Assembly (NCBI GenBank): GCA_964384625.1
Contig: CAYLNH010000166.1
Coordinates: 1 to 15,879 of the forward strand
Source: CAYLNH01 sp964384625
GTDB taxonomy: Bacteria > Verrucomicrobiota > Lentisphaeria > JABSQK01
DNA length: 15,879 nt
Direction of reading: 5' to 3'
Within the stretch, counting starts at the first letter, position 1. Each line of letters begins with the position of its first letter. Below the pieces are notes generated by a model that saw only the letters and a list, made by a program, of their open reading frames with translations, ran no database searches and was not told the DNA's origin. A program made the position numbers and the translations under genes. Below, piece by piece: positions 1 through 6,285 of the stretch.

Positions 1-91
1 ACACGAGACACGAAACACGAGACACGAAACACGAGACACGAGACACGAAACACGAAACATGAAATACGAGACACGAAACACGAAACACGAT
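1..91. repeat. Tandem heptanucleotide repeat, unit ACACGAR, 13 copies
   Basis: The first 91 bases divide exactly into thirteen 7-bp units of the form ACACGAG or ACACGAA. The exceptions are ACATGAA and ATACGAG (units 9 and 10) and a last unit ending in T. The array is cut by the left edge, so its true length is unknown. It is followed by GGAGGAG and then ordinary sequence. There are no spacers, so this is a simple microsatellite-like array and not a CRISPR. It lies beyond the 3' end of the minus-strand FG-GAP gene. A different array with the same 7-bp period lies at 10741-10796. Function unknown; slippage or a mobile simple repeat is an inference. Confidence 0.93.
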
Positions 92-467
92 GGAGGAGTG
101 GAGCCGGCAGAGCGTGTATTGTGTTTCCTCGCTGAAGCGACCAGGTGCAATTTCGGATGGATTCGGAACTCGGTCGTTCTCCCAAGACCGGCTACTAACG
201 CAGCAATTGCAGCCAGTGGCGACGACGACGCAGGAAGTAATGAGATCTTCGGGCCAGTGCCACTGGGAGTCCGTGGCTTTGCCCACGACTACCTTGCTCC
301 GCACCTACGGGATTGTTGGATCGACGTCACACAGCGTCGCTCGAGGCATCGCACCTCCCCTTTTGCGGCTTTGCGTGATCCAATCCGCTACTCCCACCAA
401 AAGAAATGATTCTGCCCGAAAATAGTTCTGCCTTCTCTCCGACTCCGCTACCGCCCCTTCAGCGGTT
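92..467. other. Gene-free intergenic stretch
   Basis: This stretch separates the heptad array from the stop of the minus-strand FG-GAP gene. Short open frames exist on both strands, but they begin inside the repeat array or lack any recognisable domain, good start or ribosome binding site. No tRNA, rRNA or transposase remnant was recognised. The only structure seen is a weak inverted repeat next to the FG-GAP stop codon, listed separately. Confidence 0.6.
450..466 (-). terminator. Weak stem-loop just after the FG-GAP gene
   Basis: ACCGC (450-454) pairs with GCGGT (462-466) around a 7-base loop, immediately beyond the minus-strand stop codon at 468-470. There is no T-run on the minus strand after the stem, so it does not meet the usual criteria for an intrinsic terminator. 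Position is the only argument for this role. Confidence 0.2.
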
Positions 468-2459
468 CTACCAGCCGATCTCCAGGCCTTTGCGGGTGGC
501 TTCCACCGTGACGCGCGCGTCCTGACGGAGGTCGACGTCCGTGCTGTGCGCTTTGCCGTCGGCATAACGGACGGTCAGCTTGTACGCCGCTGGTTCGCGG
601 ATGGCGATCGTCAAACTGTCCGGCCCCCAACTGCCGGCGGCCAAGTTGACGCCTAGATCGCGGCGGGCCAGCGCCCGGCCCTGTTTGTCCGTCACCAGGA
701 GGCGGGTCCCGACGACGCCGCGCGGGCCGTGAACGTGGACGGTCAGCAGTTTAGTCTGCAGCAGTTTCGCAATATCCGCCGTCGGATGTTCAACGGGCTT
801 GCGCAAGTCCAGCGTTTCGTTGACAAGCAGAGCCAGTTTGCCGTGGCCGTTGCCAATCAACAGATCCGGGGCGCCGTCGCCGTTGACATCGCCGGTCGCC
901 ACTCCCAGGCCGCCGTTTTTGTGTGTCGGTCCGCGCACCAGGTATTTGTAGTATTTGTTTACCGCCCCCAGCATAAACGAGCCGTAACCGCGATTGAGAA
1001 TCAACCGGTTGTGCCCGTTGGCGGCGCGGCTGATCGTGTAGAAATCGAGATAACCGTCGACGTTGAGGTCCGCGCCGACACTGGCCAGATGCAGGAACGA
1101 CCCCTCGCTGATTTCGTTGCCGTGTTCGGTAACGTCAACCGGGGTGCCGTTACGGTTTTCAATGACCTTCCAGCCGGCGTCGACCGGCAGTAGGAGGTCC
1201 TGTTTGCCAGCCTGCAGAAGCGGCATGAAGCAGCCGCTGCCGGTCATCCCGGTTTCATCGTTATTGCCGGATGTGAAGCGCAGACCCAACTCCTGCGGGA
1301 CCGAGCTGAACTTGCCGTCCTGCTGCACCAGCAGGAAGCCCTTGCCGGCGGCGTAGAACAGGTCGGCCTTGCCGTCGTCATTCCAGTCGCCAACCGAGAT
1401 CAGGCCATCGAGGCCGGCGCCATTGGCTTTATCGGCCAGTCCAAGCGTTGCTGTGGCGTCGACAAACGGCGTCTTCGGCTTATCTGGATTCAGGAAGGCC
1501 TTGACCCCCCCGCGGCGAAGAGAAGCAAGCACGTCCGGATGGCCGTCACCGTTGATCTCGGCGAACACCGCCTGCCGCAGGAGCTTCGGGTCAAGTGCGG
1601 GGATCAACGTCGTGGCAGCAAAGGCGAGTCCCTGGTCGCCGCGCCGGCCGTGATACAGCATCCCGTCCAGCAGCAGGTCCGGCAGGTTATCACCATCGAC
1701 ATCGGCGATAGCGACGGACCGGCTTTTCGTCTGCAGGCCGGTTGCCTGCGTGACGTCAGCGAACTCCAACGCTTCCACCTGGAGGTAGAGGCGATCGCCG
1801 CCGGGCGAACAGGCAAAGATATCCAGATCACCGTCGCGATCGATGTCGTAGAGGGCCACACCATGAACCGGGTGTTTGCCGAAGTCCGCGATCAGCTGAT
1901 CCGGTTTGAAGCGGCAGTAGGCGTAGCGCGGGAAGAAGACCGTCCCCTTCCGGGCATCGCGCAGCATGCGACAGAGCTGCTCTGTCGAACCATTCCACGT
2001 ACCGGCCAGCGTCGGAATCGGTTTGCCGTCGACGACACGGACATCGCCGCTATCGACATTCCAGGTTTTCAGGTCCTGCATCTGCCCGAGGAAGAAGCCG
2101 TCGAGATAGAGCATGAACCGTTTCTCACGCCGTCGTCGTTTGCCGCCGGCAAGGGCAGCGATCGGCGCGCCGGGTTTCAGTTTCTTCAACTCCCCCTTGA
2201 TGCCGTCGGCGAAGACGAGTTGGATTTCCTGTTTGGTTTTGTATTCGCCCTTCAGGACCTCCTTCACGGTGATCGTCAAGCCGGTCCCCGGATGAACCCG
2301 GGTGACCTCCGCGATGAAGACGTTGCGGTAGCGGTCATAGAGATCCGGCGGCTGCAGGCCGGGGTTGATCACTGCGGTCGCGGGCAGGCAGAGCAGGACG
2401 CTCACAAAGGAGATCCATCGTCCCACCTTCGCCTTCAGCTTGGTCTTCACCATCGTCAA
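468..2459 (-). CDS. Exported FG-GAP/VCBS repeat protein
   Basis: This 663-residue protein starts with a Sec-type signal peptide (basic KTKLKAK, then a hydrophobic run to about residue 30, ending PATA). Residues 45-85 resemble a small beta-barrel of the NTR/OB kind found in bacterial lipoproteins (VFIAEVT, then VKEVLKG). The rest is a beta-propeller-like region with six FG-GAP/VCBS calcium-loop motifs: DIDRDGDLD (205), DVDGDNLPD (253), EINGDGHPD (301), DWNDDGKAD (358), DLNVDGYLD (464) and DVNGDGAPD (524). The C-terminal 110 residues loosely resemble an ASPIC/UnbV-like beta domain (VHVHGPRG; YADGKA). The drawn start is a TTG at 2459 with AGAGGA six bases upstream; an in-frame ATG at 2453 is equally possible. 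FG-GAP proteins are usually surface or periplasmic adhesion or binding proteins; no enzyme motif is visible. It follows another exported-protein gene on the same strand after about 300 bp. Confidence 0.9.
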   Translation of the reverse strand: MTMVKTKLKAKVGRWISFVSVLLCLPATAVINPGLQPPDLYDRYRNVFIAEVTRVHPGTGLTITVKEVLKGEYKTKQEIQLVFADGIKGELKKLKPGAPIAALAGGKRRRREKRFMLYLDGFFLGQMQDLKTWNVDSGDVRVVDGKPIPTLAGTWNGSTEQLCRMLRDARKGTVFFPRYAYCRFKPDQLIADFGKHPVHGVALYDIDRDGDLDIFACSPGGDRLYLQVEALEFADVTQATGLQTKSRSVAIADVDGDNLPDLLLDGMLYHGRRGDQGLAFAATTLIPALDPKLLRQAVFAEINGDGHPDVLASLRRGGVKAFLNPDKPKTPFVDATATLGLADKANGAGLDGLISVGDWNDDGKADLFYAAGKGFLLVQQDGKFSSVPQELGLRFTSGNNDETGMTGSGCFMPLLQAGKQDLLLPVDAGWKVIENRNGTPVDVTEHGNEISEGSFLHLASVGADLNVDGYLDFYTISRAANGHNRLILNRGYGSFMLGAVNKYYKYLVRGPTHKNGGLGVATGDVNGDGAPDLLIGNGHGKLALLVNETLDLRKPVEHPTADIAKLLQTKLLTVHVHGPRGVVGTRLLVTDKQGRALARRDLGVNLAAGSWGPDSLTIAIREPAAYKLTVRYADGKAHSTDVDLRQDARVTVEATRKGLEIGW

Positions 2460-2606
2460 CTCACGTCCTCTTACGTCTGGGTTTCGGCACCGGCATCAAT
2501 TGAATCACCTGCCGCCGCAATTGTCGTTGCCGTTTTCGGACCGCCGGCGGCGCGCTTATCGCGTCTATGGACGGGATTACAGCCGCTGCTCAGTAAAGCC
2601 CACTGC

Positions 2607-2668
2607 AACGCCTTCAGCGTTGATCCGGATTGCCTCATGTCCCTGGGGTAGGCTGTGCTGACCCCAGG
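2607..2668. repeat. Degenerate palindromic intergenic repeat
   Basis: Two hairpins sit in the gap between the two minus-strand genes. AACGC (2607-2611) pairs with GCGTT (2617-2621) around the loop CTTCA, and CCTGGGGT (2642-2649) pairs perfectly with ACCCCAGG (2661-2668) around 11 bases. A second, degraded CGCCT-type half follows near 2682. From memory, this combination (a CTTCAGCG hairpin, a CCTGGGGT/ACCCCAGG stem, then CTGAGAACG) resembles a dispersed palindromic repeat of Planctomycetes and related genomes. That family link is recollection and was not searched. It could act as an mRNA-stabilising or attenuating hairpin between the two genes. Confidence 0.6.
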
Positions 2669-2756
2669 CTGAGAACGATCACGCCTCCAGTCAGAACTGC
2701 AGAAACAGCAAAAACGCTGTAATCTGTCTCGCTCCGGCAGAGCCACAGGGCCTTCC

Positions 2757-4349
2757 CTACTTGAACACGTATACCGTCGAGTAGGTGGGGCTGAAACCGA
2801 TGCCGGACTTGTATGCCTTGATCATCAGTTTCGTGGTCTTGTCGATCTTGATCGGGCCGGTATAGGACTTGGACGAGCGGCCGGGCTCGGTGCCGTCGGT
2901 GGTGTACTTGATTTTGGCGTCGTCGACCTGGCACTTGACCGCCACCTCGATCGGCTTGTCGAAGACCACAGCAATCGGCGTATCAAAGCTCTTCTTGCCG
3001 CCGCCGATTCTTTTCATCTTGGTGTTGGCCGGCGTCGTCGACAACTGGAATTTATCATTGGATTTGAGATAACCCTGCATGGACTGCACGGCGCGGCGGG
3101 TCAAGGCGTACTCGGTGTGCTGGTCGGAGCCGCGATTGTGGTAGTAGGCGTTGGGATCGCGCTTCATTTTGGAAAACAGCTTACCGTTGCTTGCCGCACA
3201 ATGGGGCCCGAACTTCAAATCCTTCCACTCCTTCGGATCAAGATGGTCGGCAACGCCGATACCGCCCTCGCAGACGTAATCCATGGTGACCGCGTTGAAG
3301 TCGACATCGCCGGCCAACTGCATGGCGATGCCGTTCTTGCCGGCGGCTTTGCGATCGGGATTGCCCAACGGCTTGCCGGTGCCGCTGTGGAAGTCCGGCA
3401 CCGACGAGGTCGACGCAATGACCAAACGCGCCCGTCTTGGATCCGTCGTGTAGACGCGGATCATCGAGCCGAGGGCGGCGTACAGCCCGGTGCGGCCGAC
3501 CTTGCTGTTGTTGCCGAAGCCGAGCAGGAGGAAGGCGTCCTCGGTCAACGGCCGTTCCGGCGAACCGGCCTGGATCACACCGTTGCGGTAGACATCGATG
3601 TTGAAGACGGACTTGCGGTTGGTCTCGGCAAACGAACCGGCGCGCCCGCCGGACTGAATCTCGAGGATGCCGCCGTCGTAAATCTCGAAGGCGCCCTTGC
3701 CCGTGACCCCGCTCCAGCGGAAGTCGCCGCTGACGATCATCTTGCCGTGCTGCAGCATGACCTCGTCGCTGACGCCGATATTGCCGATAAACTCGACCGA
3801 GGCCGTACCGAACTTGCAGATCTGGAACTTGTGCGAGATCTGCGAGCGGCTCTCCTGTTTCCCCTTCGGATGGCGCCCTGCCGGATGGCGATAGCCCTCG
3901 TTGTTCTTGCGGTTCGGGAACTCCGCGCCGTCAATGCGGAAGAAGGTATGCTTGCCGCCGCGGATCGAGACGTATTGGATCCAGCCGCCGTCCTTGACGT
4001 GGCAATTGCCCCAGATCTCGATTTCGTTGCGATGGCGGCCCTTGAGTTCGGCGTTCGCTTCGATGGTCACATGTCGTACCTGGTCGCGGCTGCTGCCGCT
4101 GACGCGATACCGTTTTGACGCCTTCGGCAGGATGATGTCGGTATCGCGGTCCGGCCCCTTCCTGGCCGGCTTACCGTCTTCGAGCCAGTTCCGGGCGTCG
4201 CCGATGCCGCCGTTGCTGCCGGGCCGCGCCCAGGTCAGTTCGCGCGTGCGTTTCCACTCCTCGGTTTCGTAGGCCGGTTTCGCGACGGCTGTAAGGGCAG
4301 CAGACAAGCCGACCAGGGCGATTGCCAGGTGCACAACGAACGCTTTCAT
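2757..4349 (-). CDS. Exported G8-like beta-helix protein with chitobiase-type C-terminal domain
   Basis: This 530-residue protein has a signal peptide (MKAF, then a hydrophobic stretch to VAKPA near 25). Residues 40-75 hold a W...NW..G..P....D..LP pattern common at the start of secreted beta-helix proteins. Residues 90-310 are short alternating beta segments. The stretch GVIQAGSPERPL (257-268) recalls the end of the G8 domain of CEMIP-like proteins. Residues 455-530 match the chitobiase/beta-hexosaminidase C-terminal-type fold: KYTTDGTEPG, SKSYTGPI, then IKAY. The ATG at 4349 has a perfect AGGAGG eight bases upstream, so the start is secure. No catalytic residues could be assigned. It is probably a surface or periplasmic polysaccharide-binding or lyase-type protein; the G8 call is tentative, the C-terminal one good. 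Confidence 0.85.
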   Translation of the reverse strand: MKAFVVHLAIALVGLSAALTAVAKPAYETEEWKRTRELTWARPGSNGGIGDARNWLEDGKPARKGPDRDTDIILPKASKRYRVSGSSRDQVRHVTIEANAELKGRHRNEIEIWGNCHVKDGGWIQYVSIRGGKHTFFRIDGAEFPNRKNNEGYRHPAGRHPKGKQESRSQISHKFQICKFGTASVEFIGNIGVSDEVMLQHGKMIVSGDFRWSGVTGKGAFEIYDGGILEIQSGGRAGSFAETNRKSVFNIDVYRNGVIQAGSPERPLTEDAFLLLGFGNNSKVGRTGLYAALGSMIRVYTTDPRRARLVIASTSSVPDFHSGTGKPLGNPDRKAAGKNGIAMQLAGDVDFNAVTMDYVCEGGIGVADHLDPKEWKDLKFGPHCAASNGKLFSKMKRDPNAYYHNRGSDQHTEYALTRRAVQSMQGYLKSNDKFQLSTTPANTKMKRIGGGKKSFDTPIAVVFDKPIEVAVKCQVDDAKIKYTTDGTEPGRSSKSYTGPIKIDKTTKLMIKAYKSGIGFSPTYSTVYVFK

Positions 4350-4421
4350 TGAGATATCCTCCTGAACTGTAATACCTTACTATTTAAACGGCATGACGCA
4401 ACCAGCAACGCCCCTCAGAAC

Positions 4422-4447
4422 TAGGTTCCGGGCGGGGGCGAAACCTA
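4422..4447. promoter_or_regulatory. Inverted repeat in the divergent promoter region
   Basis: TAGGTT (4422-4427) and AACCTA (4442-4447) form a 6-bp inverted repeat around a very GC-rich 14-base spacer. It lies midway in the 144-bp region between two divergent genes and could be an operator or a short hairpin. No other copy was noticed in the window, so this is a weak call. Confidence 0.2.
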
Positions 4448-4457
4448 ACAGCATCCA

Positions 4458-4485
4458 TTCAGATTAAACAACCAACGGGTATAGT
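4458..4485 (+). promoter_or_regulatory. Candidate promoter for the phosphatase gene
   Basis: TTCAGA (4458-4463) and TATAGT (4480-4485) lie 16 bases apart and match sigma-70 -35 and -10 hexamers at 4/6 and 5/6 positions. Transcription would begin about two bases before the ATG at 4494, giving an almost leaderless mRNA. This is consistent with the absence of a Shine-Dalgarno sequence in front of that gene. Confidence 0.35.
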
Positions 4486-4493
4486 ACGTCGAC

Positions 4494-5180
4494 ATGAGAA
4501 GCGCAAGATACATGGTTGCATTCCTGCTGCTTGGCTGTGCCGTCAGCGGACCGGCAATCCTGCAGGGCGGCTGGTGGCATGGGCTGCACTGGTTCGCCTT
4601 CAGCTGTTTCGCCCTGGCGGCCGGCTACGCCGGGGTTGGCCCGCGGGTGTTCGGCAAAGGCGCCGACGGCCGTATTCCAGTGTGGAGCAAGGTACTCCAC
4701 CTGCCGTTCCTGCTGTACTCCCGGGTTGTCTGGCAACTGGCCTGCCGCTTCACCAAAGAGAACCCGTTGGACGAAGTGACGGATGATCTCGTTCTCGGCC
4801 GCCGCCTGGTAGCCGCCGAGGTCCCGCCGGACATCCCCAACTACGTCGATCTGACCGCGGAGTTTGAGGACCCGCCAAATGCCCGCCAACTCCCGGGCTA
4901 CGTCAACTTCGCCATCCTCGACGGCAGCATCCCCCATCCCGGCCCCCTGCAGGAGGTCCTTGACGTGCTCAAACCAGGGCGCACGTTTGTGCACTGCGCG
5001 CAAGGGCACGGCCGCACCGGGCTGTTCGCTATCATCCTCCTCTTCCATCGGGGCACGGTCAAGACCTACGAAGAAGGTCTCGACCTGATCACCAAGGCCC
5101 GACCCGGCGTCAGTCTGAACCGCGACCAGGAACGCTTTGTGCGCCATTACATTGCGGCAGATGGCAAGAATGCGAACTGA
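4494..5180 (+). CDS. Membrane-anchored dual-specificity/tyrosine phosphatase family protein
   Basis: This 228-residue protein has two hydrophobic segments near residues 7-25 and 31-48, then a third weaker one around 62-80, and a C-terminal phosphatase domain. The active-site loop HCAQGHGRTG fits the cysteine-based CX5R(S/T) signature, with Cys168 as the predicted nucleophile and Arg174 as the phosphate-binding residue. Asp143 in AILDGSIPHPG is a plausible general acid, as in bacterial and plant DSP homologues. The domain should face the cytoplasm and hydrolyse phosphotyrosine, phosphoserine/threonine or a small phosphorylated substrate such as a phosphoinositide-like headgroup; the substrate cannot be told from the sequence. 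There is no clear ribosome binding site before the ATG. The 3' end abuts or overlaps the next gene, suggesting coupled expression with the receiver protein. Confidence 0.88.
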   Translation: MRSARYMVAFLLLGCAVSGPAILQGGWWHGLHWFAFSCFALAAGYAGVGPRVFGKGADGRIPVWSKVLHLPFLLYSRVVWQLACRFTKENPLDEVTDDLVLGRRLVAAEVPPDIPNYVDLTAEFEDPPNARQLPGYVNFAILDGSIPHPGPLQEVLDVLKPGRTFVHCAQGHGRTGLFAIILLFHRGTVKTYEEGLDLITKARPGVSLNRDQERFVRHYIAADGKNAN

Positions 5181-5190
5181 CAATACGCCG

Positions 5191-5601
5191 ATGAAAGTCT
5201 TGATGCTTGAAGACAGCCGTGACCGGATCGCCGCGTTCGAGGCGGCGGTTGCACAACTTCCGGAGTGTACCTTGATCGTGTGGCGCAACGCCCCCGACAT
5301 GATCCGTGATATCGGGGAGCAACTCCCCGGCACGGCGCTGATTTCTTTGGACCACGATCTGGTGCCGGACCCGGGCGATCCGGATCCCGGCGATGGTCTG
5401 GAGGTGGCAGAAGCACTCGCACAGCACGACGCGATCTGCCCGGTTATCCTGCATACGACCAATCGCGACCGCGCCTTCTCGATGCTGCGCGAACTCGAAG
5501 ACGGCGGCTGGGAGATTCAGCGCGTTGCTCCCGTCGGCATGGGCGAAGACTGGATCGTCAAGTACTGGCTTCCCGCCGTGCAGGAACTTCTTCAGCCGTA
5601 G
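5191..5601 (+). CDS. Orphan receiver-like protein (cREC type)
   Basis: From ATG 5191 this is a 136-residue single-domain protein that begins directly with the receiver fold: KVLMLEDSRDR supplies the acidic pair (Glu7, Asp8), SLDHDL the likely phosphoacceptor Asp54, VILHTTN the switch Thr, and WIVKYW a Lys in the place of the conserved receiver lysine. The LDHDL motif and the following GDGLEVAE match the small receiver-like family termed cyclic-phosphate processing receiver (cREC), rather than CheY-type response regulators. That family assignment is from memory. There is no output domain and no kinase nearby. In-frame ATGs at 5161 and 5170 would overlap the phosphatase gene; none has a Shine-Dalgarno sequence. 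I chose 5191 because the fold starts there and it lies 10 bases past the upstream stop, which suits translational coupling. Confidence 0.75.
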   Translation: MKVLMLEDSRDRIAAFEAAVAQLPECTLIVWRNAPDMIRDIGEQLPGTALISLDHDLVPDPGDPDPGDGLEVAEALAQHDAICPVILHTTNRDRAFSMLRELEDGGWEIQRVAPVGMGEDWIVKYWLPAVQELLQP

Positions 5602-5676
5602 CGACAGCGAGGCGCGGCGCGACACACTTCCTGCATCCCGAGTTGACTTCGCCGGCCGGCAGAACAGATTGCAGCA

Positions 5677-6240
5677 ATGAATACTTCCAAGACAGTCCTG
5701 CTTACCGGGTTTATGCCGTTCGCCGGCCGCGACAAGAACGGCAGTGAAACGCTGGCGCGATATCTCGCCGCCCAGGATCTCCCCTACAATGTCAACCTGT
5801 GCATCCTGGACGTGGTCTGGGGGGCGCCGGGAAAGGAGCTCCTGCCGCTGGTCGATAATCTTCAGCCGGATCTGATTGTCGGTTTGGGCGAAGGACCCGG
5901 CGGCTTCATCGGCCTGGAAACGGTCGGCGTCAATCTGCGCGACGGCACGGATAACAACGGCGAGTATATCGAATCCGCGCCGATCGAGCCGGGCGGGCCG
6001 GATCAACGCGAGGCCCGTTTTGATTTCCAGTATACTTGCAGTCAGGAGATATTCCGGCCGCTGATGATCAGCCGCAACGCCGGCCGGTTCCTGTGTAATG
6101 AACACTTGTATGTCTGCGCCGGGACCGATGTGCCGAAGGTGGTGTTCCTTCATCTGCCGCCGCAGGGCGATGTTGCCGACGAACGCTATGTCACAGCCCT
6201 GGCACCAACAATCACATGGCTAATCGAACAGAATCTGTAG
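5677..6240 (+). CDS. pcp: Pyroglutamyl-peptidase I family protein (peptidase C15)
   Basis: Peptidase C15 removes N-terminal pyroglutamate from peptides in the cytoplasm. This 187-residue protein keeps the family's landmarks: VLLTGFMPFAG at the N-terminus, PDLIVGLGEG (64-73), GLETVGVN with the catalytic Glu81, RNAGRFLCNEHLY with the nucleophile Cys140, and VFLHLPPQ with His159. The full Glu-Cys-His triad is therefore present. It is somewhat shorter than typical bacterial members (about 200-215 residues), and the usual FGG.NPS motif is altered to FAG..NGS. Position 5677 is the natural start for the first strand, although no ribosome binding site is visible. It follows the receiver gene after 75 bp on the same strand; a functional link is not evident. 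Confidence 0.87.
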   Translation: MNTSKTVLLTGFMPFAGRDKNGSETLARYLAAQDLPYNVNLCILDVVWGAPGKELLPLVDNLQPDLIVGLGEGPGGFIGLETVGVNLRDGTDNNGEYIESAPIEPGGPDQREARFDFQYTCSQEIFRPLMISRNAGRFLCNEHLYVCAGTDVPKVVFLHLPPQGDVADERYVTALAPTITWLIEQNL

Positions 6241-6268
6241 TTGACCCTTTGCGGAAATCTCAGAAAAT
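6241..6268 (+). promoter_or_regulatory. Candidate promoter for the sulfatase gene
   Basis: TTGACC (6241-6246) begins immediately after the stop codon of the peptidase gene and is followed 16 bases later by GAAAAT (6263-6268), matching sigma-70 hexamers at 5/6 and 4/6. The predicted start, about ten bases before ATG 6286, leaves a very short leader with only a poorly spaced GAGAAGG. Pattern-based call only. Confidence 0.28.
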
Positions 6269-6285
6269 GAACAGATGAGAAGGTT

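Noticed and set aside
1..91. Heptad array as a CRISPR
   Set aside because: Units are 7 bp and contiguous with no spacers, and no cas gene is near.
59..425. Two overlapping plus-strand open frames of about 110 codons in the left gap
   Set aside because: The first starts inside the heptad array and the other at its end, they overlap in different frames, and their products have no recognisable features or ribosome binding site.
1539..2651. A 370-codon plus-strand open frame opposite the FG-GAP gene
   Set aside because: Antisense to six clear FG-GAP repeats, with no recognisable domain; the frame simply reads through the repeats and the intergenic gap.
3117..4118. A 333-codon plus-strand open frame opposite the G8-like gene
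   Set aside because: Antisense shadow with Ala/Val/Asp-rich composition; the minus-strand gene has a signal peptide, recognisable domains and a perfect ribosome binding site.
4464..6153. Two long minus-strand open frames opposite the phosphatase, receiver and peptidase genes
   Set aside because: They run antisense to three genes with intact catalytic motifs and show no domains themselves.
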